Below, piece by piece: positions 47,881 to 58,900 of a stretch of 64,000 nt of DNA. Within the stretch, counting starts at the first letter, position 1, and every line of letters starts with the position of its first letter. A model generated the notes under the pieces. The model worked only from the letters and a program-made list of their open reading frames with translations. It was not told where the DNA came from and did not search any database. Source of the DNA: Spongilla lacustris (taxonomy: Eukaryota > Porifera > Demospongiae > Spongillida > Spongillidae); contig OX442415.1 of NCBI GenBank assembly GCA_949361645.1, positions 16,476,085 through 16,540,084 of the forward strand. Reading direction: 5' to 3'. Both the position numbers and the translations under genes were made by a program.

Positions 47881-48889
47881 TACATGTACCAACAGAGCCA
47901 CACATTCCCTGCTTCCCTGCTCCTAACACAACACATGGTACCAGTGGAACCATTAGCCCTCACTGCAATTGGACTTAGCACTGGAGCTAGCCTCCCCCCC
48001 AAACTGCTATGGACTTGGCACCCGGACACTTTTAGGGGAGCCATCATGTTTATTACCAGTCCCCATTGGAGCCACTAACAAATAGAAACACAACTAAGCT
48101 TACAGTAGCGGCTCGCACATTGCGACAATTTGCATATCCCACATTGCGAAAATATGCCCCATTCATAGTGATGTTAGGCTAGGTGTTTGTGTTCCTAGCG
48201 ATCCCTACGACCCACCGCTAATGAGATTCACGCGGTGATGGAATCTCATTAGAAGGTGGTTTATGTCAACTGTACCCCTCCCAGCAGTTATTAACCCGGA
48301 TACTGCATGAAAATGCGCCTTACCTTCACGTACACGTACGTACCCTTTGGCTCGAAAGAAAACAAAATTACCTGCGCGCCCTTATACATAAAGACTGGCT
48401 CTAGATGAGCAGCTGACGACAGATTGGCAGGTTGCAACACCTTGGCTGTTAGTGTGAGACAACACAAGTGGCATGATTCAGATACATCAACCAGAACATA
48501 AACCCACCTACATATGCATGCACATCTTGTGAATGCGATGTGGCCTGCGTACAATATGAATGAAGGAATTACAGCGCAATACAAACTGTGCCAACAGCAC
48601 CTCACCAAGCATCATGTTCTACAAGCTTCTCAGATGCCTATCCCCCACCTGATGATGCAAGTGCACCTGGACAAACAAAACAACCTTGGTTGAACAGCTG
48701 ACCCCTCAGGTTGAGTAGCACAATAACTCATCTTTGTTTTCACAATGAGTACACCATTTTCTGCTGTGTGCGGATGAAAAGCACGACACAAGAAAAAGAT
48801 ACAGTGTGTGGAGTGATGGTCTTCTTTATGCTCACACCATCATGCATTTGCAATACGAGATTTGGTATTACAAATGTGTATGGTACCAT

Positions 48890-49513
48890 ACAAAATTGTA
48901 GCTGCAGCATTACATGTCAAAAATGGGACACCTGAAAATGCTTTATATTTAGGACAGCTTTGCCAACCATTCATACAGAGCACAGATCAATTGCGTTCAG
49001 GTCACTGGCTCATTGAGGCAGATGGACGTTGCGGACAAATGTCTATGGAGTACGATCAGGTTAGGCTGTCTGCCACGGGGATCTAAGCTACATGTAATGC
49101 TGCTTCTTTGTATGTGTAGGAACCATACACACTTGTGCATAGTTCTACATGTACATCAACAGCACACACAGTACATATATACATTCAGCACACCATTTTC
49201 AGCTGCGCGAGGATGAAAAGCATGACACAAGAAAAAGGTACAGTGTGTGGATGCTCATGCATCTGCAACATGTCGACGGATATGGTGATTTAGTATGACA
49301 AATGTGTACAGTACCATACAAATTGTAGCTGCAGCATTACATGTCAAAAATGGGACACCTGAAAATGCTTTCTATTTAGGACAGCTTTGCCAACCATTCA
49401 TACAGAGCACAGATCAATTGCGTTCAGGTCACTGGCTCATTGAGGCAGATGGACGTTGCGGACAAATGTCTATGGAGTACGATCAGGTTAGGCTGACTGC
49501 CACGGGGATCTAA
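48890..49513 (+). CDS. duplicated exon-like unit inside the palindrome (left arm)
   Basis: Two direct copies (about 48895-49059 and 49317-49476, offset about 420 bp) encode ALHVKNGTPENALYLGQL, STDQLRSGHWLIEADGRCGQ and MSMEYDQ before a possible donor (CAG|GTTAGG). The copies differ at few sites (Ala-Leu/Phe, Ser/Thr). I do not recognise the protein. The mirror copies stand at 50561-51212 on the minus strand. Also in the arm, on the opposite strand near 48385-48450, LQPANLSSAAHLEPVFMYKG looks exon-like. This may be part of a captured host gene or an element gene. Confidence 0.35.
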
Positions 49514-50560
49514 GCTACATGTAATGCTGCTTCTTTGTATGTGTAGGAACCATACACACTTGTGCATAGCTCTACGTGCACATCAACTAATCTAAAGCAG
49601 TACAGTACATGTATACACACGTTTAACCATATTGTACGCATGCATGACATTCAAATGTACGATCATAAGTCGCGAGGGCTGCTTCATACTTACCCCCATA
49701 CTGGCTGTAACGAGGCCCTTACCCCCTTGGCTTCATAGTGTCTCATCTAACCGCGCGTAGGCAAAGCCACGAACACGTACGTTGCTGTGCATCAGTGTTT
49801 AAATCTTCACCGGAACTAAATGTAATCGGCATAACCAGTCACGTAGCTCCGAGGTCATATTGACGATAGGCCTATGGCGACCACGTGCACTACAGTGTGA
49901 AATCAATCATTCACTTACCTCATAGTTTCACACGTATGCTTACAAAGTGAGGCTACTTGTACGCAGTGTGATGTAGATACTGCCTGTGTACTTTCTGCCG
50001 CTATAAAGGTGCTCATTCATTAGAACTTGCGTCACGATTCTAATGAATGAGCACCTTTAATTGGAATCTATAGCGGCAGAAAGTACACAGGCAGTATCTA
50101 CATCACACTGCGTACAAGTAGCCTCACTTTGTAAGCATACGTGTGAAACTATGAGGTAAGTGAATGATTGATTTCACACTGTAGTGCACGTGGTCGCCAT
50201 AGGCCTATCGTCAATATGACCTCGGAGCTACGTGACTGGTTATGCCGATTACATTTAGTTCCGGTGAAGATTTAAACACTGATGCACAGCAACGTACGTG
50301 TTCGTGGCTTTGCCTACGCGCGGTTAGATGAGACACTATGAAGCCAAGGGGGTAAGGGCCTCGTTACAGCCAGTATGGGGGTAAGTATGAAGCAGCCCTC
50401 GCGACTTATGATCGTACATTTGAATGTCATGCATGCGTACAATATGGTTAAACGTGTGTATACATGTACTGTACTGCTTTAGATTAGTTGATGTGCACGT
50501 AGAGCTATGCACAAGTGTGTATGGTTCCTACACATACAAAGAAGCAGCATTACATGTAGC

Positions 50561-51212
50561 TTAGATCCCCGTGGCAGTCAGCCTAACCTGATCGTACTCC
50601 ATAGACATTTGTCCGCAACGTCCATCTGCCTCAATGAGCCAGTGACCTGAACGCAATTGATCTGTGCTCTGTATGAATGGTTGGCAAAGCTGTCCTAAAT
50701 AGAAAGCATTTTCAGGTGTCCCATTTTTGACATGTAATGCTGCAGCTACAATTTGTATGGTACTGTACACATTTGTCATACTAAATCACCATATCCGTCG
50801 ACATGTTGCAGATGCATGAGCATCCACACACTGTACCTTTTTCTTGTGTCATGCTTTTCATCCTCGCGCAGCTGAAAATGGTGTGCTGAATGTATATATG
50901 TACTGTGTGTGCTGTTGATGTACATGTAGAACTATGCACAAGTGTGTATGGTTCCTACACATACAAAGAAGCAGCATTACATGTAGCTTAGATCCCCGTG
51001 GCAGACAGCCTAACCTGATCGTACTCCATAGACATTTGTCCGCAACGTCCATCTGCCTCAATGAGCCAGTGACCTGAACGCAATTGATCTGTGCTCTGTA
51101 TGAATGGTTGGCAAAGCTGTCCTAAATATAAAGCATTTTCAGGTGTCCCATTTTTGACATGTAATGCTGCAGCTACAATTTTGTATGGTACCATACACAT
51201 TTGTAATACCAA
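50561..51212 (-). CDS. mirror copies of the duplicated exon-like unit (right arm)
   Basis: Exact inverse of 48862-49513. It carries no independent information; if the palindrome is artificial, this copy does not exist. Confidence 0.3.
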
Positions 51213-51973
51213 ATCTCGTATTGCAAATGCATGATGGTGTGAGCATAAAGAAGACCATCACTCCACACACTGTATCTTTTTCTTGTGTCGTGCTTTTCAT
51301 CCGCACACAGCAGAAAATGGTGTACTCATTGTGAAAACAAAGATGAGTTATTGTGCTACTCAACCTGAGGGGTCAGCTGTTCAACCAAGGTTGTTTTGTT
51401 TGTCCAGGTGCACTTGCATCATCAGGTGGGGGATAGGCATCTGAGAAGCTTGTAGAACATGATGCTTGGTGAGGTGCTGTTGGCACAGTTTGTATTGCGC
51501 TGTAATTCCTTCATTCATATTGTACGCAGGCCACATCGCATTCACAAGATGTGCATGCATATGTAGGTGGGTTTATGTTCTGGTTGATGTATCTGAATCA
51601 TGCCACTTGTGTTGTCTCACACTAACAGCCAAGGTGTTGCAACCTGCCAATCTGTCGTCAGCTGCTCATCTAGAGCCAGTCTTTATGTATAAGGGCGCGC
51701 AGGTAATTTTGTTTTCTTTCGAGCCAAAGGGTACGTACGTGTACGTGAAGGTAAGGCGCATTTTCATGCAGTATCCGGGTTAATAACTGCTGGGAGGGGT
51801 ACAGTTGACATAAACCACCTTCTAATGAGATTCCATCACCGCGTGAATCTCATTAGCGGTGGGTCGTAGGGATCGCTAGGAACACAAACACCTAGCCTAA
51901 CATCACTATGAATGGGGCATATTTTCGCAATGTGGGATATGCAAATTGTCGCAATGTGCGAGCCGCTACTGTA

Positions 51974-52411
51974 CTGAAGTTGCCTTTCATTTGCAGTGGG
52001 TTCATGTGTATACCTGTTGTCTGTATCTGTTTATCTGAGGTTTAGTGAAGCCTTGTTATTGGCGGGTGAATATCATTACCTGCCCTATCAGATTTTGGGT
52101 CATGGTAGTTGGTTTATATAGGCAAGCAAGGCATACAAGAAGGTTTGAGTTGTACATTTCTTTTCTAAAATGTACATGTACCCTCTTGCTGGAAACTAGT
52201 GCTTTATGTACATGTAGTAATAAGTACCATTTTAAATGTCATAAAAAGTAACAAGTGGAATATACAACTGCATGTAAATTGCACACGTAGGCACAGTCCA
52301 TAAAGGCAACAATATTATGCATCACACCTTGCTTTCTTCCCAAGTGAAGTTAGCAGACCCCACACTTTCAGCAAAGTCACCAGCCTCCTCACTACCTCAC
52401 TACCAGTGTAA
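51974..52411. other. spacer between palindrome and gap
   Basis: No exon recognised. The N-terminal zinc-finger exons of KIN17 are expected in or left of the gap but are not visible here. Confidence 0.35.
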
Positions 52412-52611
52412 NNNNNNNNNNNNNNNNNNNNNNNNNNNNNNNNNNNNNNNNNNNNNNNNNNNNNNNNNNNNNNNNNNNNNNNNNNNNNNNNNNNNNNNNN
52501 NNNNNNNNNNNNNNNNNNNNNNNNNNNNNNNNNNNNNNNNNNNNNNNNNNNNNNNNNNNNNNNNNNNNNNNNNNNNNNNNNNNNNNNNNNNNNNNNNNNN
52601 NNNNNNNNNNN
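52412..52611. other. assembly gap (200 N)
   Basis: Exactly 200 N, fixed-size scaffold gap. It lies where the first KIN17 exons are expected. Confidence 0.99.
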
Positions 52612-52725
52612 TCTTTGCACCCCTATCGTTCTCCCTCTCCTCCCACCCTCCTCTCCAATCTCTCTCCCGTGCCTTCTCCCTTCCTTCCATCATTCATTCT
52701 CCACCCTCCCTTACCCCTCCCTCAG

Positions 52726-52905
52726 TAAGTTTCTGAATGACTTCTTGACCCTCCTGAGGAGGCAGTATGGCACCAGAAGGGTGCACTGTAATGAGGTGTA
52801 CCAAGAGTACATCAAGGATAGGGACCACTACCACATGAATGCTACCAAGGTTAGCCAGTGTGTGTGTGTGTGTGTCTGTGTGTGTGTATGTCTGTGTGTG
52901 TGTGT

Positions 52906-52951
<46 letters not shown>

Positions 52952-55900
52952 AAGGATATTATATGGGCACATACATGTAGTCTGGTGTGTGCACACATGG
53001 TCTGGGGTGTGTGATATGTAAGTCATACATGTACAGGTAGGTACATGTATGTACAGCACTGTACATGTATGTACAGCACTGTACATGTATGTGCAGCACT
53101 GTACATGTATATGCAGCACTGTACATGTATGTGCAGCACTGTACATGTATGTGCAGCACTGTACATGTATGTGCAGCACTGTACATGTATGTGCAGCACT
53201 GTACATGTATGTGCAGCACTGTACATGTATGTGCAGCACTGTACATGTATGTGCAGCACTGTACATGTATGTGCAGCACTGTACATGTATGTGCAGCACT
53301 GTACATGTATGTGCAGCACTGTACATGTATGTGCAGCACTGTACATGTATGTGCAGCACTGTACATGTATGTGCAGCACTGTACATGTATGTGCAGCACT
53401 GTACATGTATGTGCAGCACTGTACATGTATGTGCAGCACTGTACATGTATGTAAAGCACTGTACATGTGGCTTACTTAATCCTCTTGGTAACTTTAGCAA
53501 CAAAGTGTCTTGAGAACCCAATGGCTACATTGTAGACTGTGAGGCTTGGTCATGTCATCTTTACCGATTAATTAGCACCTTCAATGACCAATCATCGCTA
53601 TGGCTACAAACCCCTAATGTCACTGTGTTGCTTGATGTATATAAAGGCCAATGCCACTTTACCTCTCCATCGCTTCTCGGCCTCTTGGCTAAGATCAAGT
53701 AGAAAACACTGTTCTTACGAGTGTAATATCTCGTATGGGGACAATGTCCTCACGATATTACATCAATTTTTGAACTTTGGGACTTGGAGAGAAGCTTGCT
53801 TCACCAGTCCCCCAGGTTGCCCCAGCTATTGCACTACATCTGGGTGTGGCCCACTCCCCTTTTTGGGGGACACATTAAACCAAACATAGACTTGCTGTTT
53901 TATTAAATTAATTGCTGTTGCTAATTAATTATACTTTCGTTGGTCATGTGATGTGACCCATTTCATGTCTATGGTACCAGATGTATGATTTACGTGTTTT
54001 CACGTTCTGCCAGGTTAGCATTACATTTTACATTTGACATTGCATGGTCCTTTAGAGCTTGGCTCTTAATTGCCAAGCTCTAAATTCTATTTCTGTGGTC
54101 CCAAGTTAGCGTGTCAAAGCAATTGCTATCGGATACAACGACACGCGTGATTACTACATGTATAAAGTTGGTACCTAGTCTGACGTAGAGGAACGCGATT
54201 GTGTTATGTGAACTTACGCTAACATGCCAGAGTTGAGTGCTGCCACTGTTTTAGTCCCTGAAACTACTACAGTGGAAACCATCACACTTGCTCCTATAAT
54301 TTTTTTGTACTGTTATTTTGTTCACTTGAATATATTTCAATAACAATGAGATCAAATGGAAATCTGACAACGCAGGTATAGTGTACAACTATTTTTCAAT
54401 ATATACTGAAAGTTAAAAAGCATCACGTGACTATTTACTTTTGTTATTAACACTTGTTGTGACCCCAGTACAAAAAAAATTGTGAACATAATTCCTCCTC
54501 CTGTAGGCAATAGATCTTGACCATATTCGCAATGCATCTAAAGAACAAGCATTAGCAACCTTTGGCCGAGTCGGTTTTTAAGTCCGGTAAATAGTTACGG
54601 TATTATCGAGCTAGGTATGCGTTTTTAGCTCGTAAAAGCTTAGCGATGCTATTTCGTAGTATGCTCTCACTGGACTGCTATATTTCGCTTCCGAGTCGTC
54701 ACATGTTAGATCTATCGCGAAATCGTACTTGGGAGGCAATAGACCCTTCTTTGCCGTTAAAAAAGTGCCATCAGAGCTGAGTACCTGAAAACCTCCGCCA
54801 TATCGCGATGAATTACATTTGAAACGTCATCATTTCGTCATTTTGTATCGTGAATATATTTATAATGTGACGATAATACGAATGGATGCAAGGGATTGTG
54901 AAAATGGTTCTTAACCTAGCGATGCTGCATCTTGCAGCCACTCACGGCGAACGTTTAGTAAATCAGTAGCATCAAATTGGGAAGCTTTATGGACCATCAA
55001 GACATTCGCCAAGGCTAGCGTTCTATCACCCAAAGCTTCGAATCCTAGATGGCAGCTTCCAAATAGCTAATTGGGTACGCTTCCCTTCCAGCTTTAGAGT
55101 TGCCTCTTGCTTTTTGACGTTTCTTGTAACCTGCCCAATTTGATGCTATATTATCTCTGCCGATACGTCACATTATAAATATATTCACGATACAAAATGA
55201 TGCAATGATGACGTTTCAAATGTAATTCATCGCGATATGGCGGAGGTTTTCAGGTACTCAGCTCTGATGGCACTTTTTTAACGGCAAAGAAGGGTCTATT
55301 GCCTCCCAAGTACGATTTCGCGATAGATCTAACATGTGACGACTCGGAAGCGAAATATAGCAGTCCAGTGAGAGCGTACTACGAAATAGCATCGCTAAGC
55401 TTTTACGAGCTAAAAACGCATATCTAGCTCGATAATACCGTAACTATTTACCGGACTTAAAAACCGACTCGGCCAAAGGTTGCTAATGCTTGTTCTTTAG
55501 ATATATTGCGAATATGGTCAAGATCTATTGCCTACAGGAGAAGGAATTATGCTCACAATTTTTTTTGTACTGGGGTCACAACAAGTGTTAATAACAAAAG
55601 TAAATAGTCACGTGATGCTTTTTAACTTTCAGTATATATTGAAAAATAGTTGTACACTATACCTGCGTTGTCAGATTTTCATTTGATCTCATTGTTATTG
55701 AAATATATTCAAGTGAACAAAATAACAGTACAAAAAAATTATAGGAGCAAGTGTGATGGTTTCCACTGTACACATGAAACAACGAGACAGTCCTGTTATC
55801 GCAACTACAACCTTTTAGAGGTACTTCTTTAGCCACGTCAGCCGCAGGGCCAGGCCTTTCCAGCGTCGACATTTTTAATCACATTCCTCGCAACGTAAGG

Positions 55901-58900
55901 TAACATACAAGGGCAGATATCAAAAGTAACCAAAAGAGGCCAACATTTCTTCAAACAGCTGAATGCTCACAAGGCAATACTTAACACCACTCCTTTCCAC
56001 ACAGGGGTGAAGAATTTCATATCGGGCTGTATCTATGCTACCAGTTACAGAAAATACATGTATAACAAACTCTTACCAAGTTGTCTGAATTGTACCAAAG
56101 AAAAATAATGCACCCAACACAACAAGGATATGCAACTTACATGCAAGACAAAATGGGATACATTAGGGTACACAGTAGACTGGAACTACATGTACTTGAG
56201 CGTTAAGTATTGCCTTATGAGCATTCAGCTGTTTGAGAACCGATTTGGTATGGCAATGTCTCCAGACCCTCCGCAAAGTGCGAGGGTGTGGCTACGTCAG
56301 ACTAGTTGGTACCTCAACACGACTCGACCTAGCGTGGCTGGAAAACACGTTACGGACGTTTGACAATGTTTAGACATGTTTTTTAGCCATTCTAGGTCGA
56401 GTTATCAGCAATCCAAAGGAGCTGTACAATGAGCTTGCACCATCAGATGTAAAGCTAAAAGGGGTGATAAACGGGCAGAACAGGAATTTTCTGTACACCA
56501 CGGTAGACAAACCTATGGGATGGTTTCTGGTACATTAGAGATTAATGTGTACGGGTATTTTAAGATTTGTCTGGCAGATTCCTCAAAATGTTCTATGATG
56601 GTAATAATGAAAGATGGGAGGTTGAAGTTGCTGCAATATGATTGGTGTTTTCAAGGCCAAGCCACATGCATTGTATTTCAGTTACATAGTACATGTACTT
56701 GTACGTAATCATTAATAGTTATTATGGTCGCTTTAGCTGTTCTTCCTCCTCTCCGCTAGTGGGTGACTTTGACTGGTCTGGTTCTATGGCTGGGAAAGCA
56801 AGGTTAGTATCTGTCACGTCTTGAAAGGTGTGTCCTTGGACCCCATGTTCTAGTGTACCAAGAGGTACATGTAGGTCATCCGGACTTGGGAGGTCATCCC
56901 AAATGTACCTGGACATGGGAGGTCACCTTAAAAAGCATTGTGTATATACATGTTTAGTTTCCGTCTTTGATTGCCTTGAGCTGGCATTAAAAAGGCAAAA
57001 TATTTAATTAGTGCTGCTTAAAATGTATCTTGATTGTCCCAAAATTGTTTATTGATCATTCAACTTGTAGCTACATGTACACGTACATGTACACTGTACA
57101 TGTACGTGTAGACGATTTAATACTTTACCTGTGTGTACTTATTTACATGTATGTGTGTGTTTGTTTATCGTTCGCAGGTCTATGTAAGGTGGAGCCAACT
57201 CCCAAGGGGTGGTTCATCGAGTACATTGATCGAAGTCCAGACGCCTTATCTAAGCAGGCTGTAAGTTTTGCGTCTACATGGTTTGAAACCCTTGTTCTAT
57301 TTGTGGTGCAGGGGTAAAAAAAAAGAAATGTATGGAAAAAAATTGCTCAAATTAATGCCCATCAGTCATAAATAGGTACAATGGCAATAGAGAGTGCGGA
57401 CGCTTCGCATCACAAGATAAGAAGTTTTCATGCACAACCTGATTGGGCCATTGTATCTAATTATTGCTGGTGGGCATTAATTTGAGTATGGGTGCCAATT
57501 TCATTGCCAACCGATACCAGAAAATAATGAGATTAATCTGATATACATGTACCTTGTACCATCTCCTCCCCAGGCTGCAGCCAAGAAGGCCAAGATGGAC
57601 AGGGACGATGAGGAGAGGACACAGCAGATGCTCCAGCAGCAGATAGAGAGGGCCATGAGCCACAAGAAAGAAGGGGTAAGCCATCTTGCAGTAGATAGGG
57701 AGGGAGGGGATGGGGGGGGGGGGGCTAGGGGCCATTAGCCACAAGAAAGAAGGGGTAAGCCATCTTGCAGTAGGTAGGGAGGGAGGGGATGGGGGGGGTA
57801 GGGGCCATTAGCCACAAGAAAGAAGGGGTAAGCCATCTTGCAGTAGGTAGAGAGAGGGGATCTTGCAGTAGATAGTGAGGGGGGAGGGGTAAGCCATCTT
57901 GCAGTAGATAGTGAGGGGGGGGAGGGGTAAGCCATCTTGCAGTAGGTAAGGAGGGAGGGGCCATCTTGCAGTAGATAGGTAGTGGGGGGGGGGGGGGGGG
58001 TAAGCCATCTTGCAGTAGATAGGGAGGGGGGGGTGGGGCCATTAGTCGGGGTAAGCCATCTTGCAGTGTTTATGATATGATTTGACTTTCGACCTGTGTT
58101 AGGTCATGGCAATGTTTGGTCAGACAGTGTATTATTTTGGCTGGACATTTATTTATTTTCGTGTATGAAAATTTGTGCTAGATGAAATATCCATGCATAT
58201 AACCAGAATTGATATACAGTGCCGTCCACCCACAAGTTCACACTCGCGCGTGACTCGATGAAGTGCAATAATGACTCGTGCGCCTTAACTCAAAGCAAAA
58301 CAGCTGGAACAAAAACATTTACATGTACTATTAAACACAAATTTCATGTACTATTAATAGCTTGAAACTAATGTAATCATCTGTAGGTATGCCGTAAATA
58401 GATATTTGAGTGACGCTCGCAACAGCGCTCGTATCGAGGGCAAATTGCACTCGCGTGTGACTCGCGCGCGACACGCAATACACTCGCGTGCGAGTGTGAA
58501 CTTGTGGGTGGACGGCACTGTACATGTACCTTTGGCAGTAAAGAACTTTGAAACTACTTGTGTATCAAAAGTTACCACTTTTGGTGCACTTTTTTTTAAG
58601 TGGCTTGTGACAACATGAGGTTGCAACACTAGCAATGCATAAATAAGTACGCTACCATTTGTAAGCTGAGCAGTATTTCCAGCGAGGGCAGTAGCAATTT
58701 TCATCAACTACATCGTACATGTACATGTACATGTACATTTATATGCAATGATAGCTAGGAGACCGTTAATGCTACAATCCTCCCACACCCCCCACCAGAC
58801 ATCACCTTGTATGAGCATGTGCACGATTGATCGGTCAAATTGTCCGATTGTCCGGCAGTTATCATAAGCACTGATCTTGGAGGGACTGGGGGCTCCTTTG

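Larger units (their letters stand above)
48103..51971. repeat. 3.87-kb near-perfect palindrome with TA-flanked CAGTAGCGG ends
   Basis: The left arm (48103-about 50025) and right arm (about 50037-51971) are identical wherever I compared them, apart from about 11 bp (GATTCCAATTA) present only in the right arm near the centre. The spacer is only about 10 bp. Termini are CAGTAGCGGCTCGCACATTG and its complement, each preceded or followed by TA. This is either a very large, very young foldback element of Tc1/mariner type, or an assembly artefact in which one strand was joined to its complement. The right end lies 440 bp from a gap. Confidence 0.9.

Noticed and set aside
53041..53468. CRISPR-like regular array
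   Set aside because: The units are contiguous with no unique spacers, and the genome is eukaryotic; it is a minisatellite. The same holds for 32806-33555 and 59713-60090.
52958..53521. Long open frames on both strands rich in Cys-Thr-Tyr-Met-Tyr-Ser
   Set aside because: They are translations of the 20-bp minisatellite, which lacks stops in several frames; no gene.
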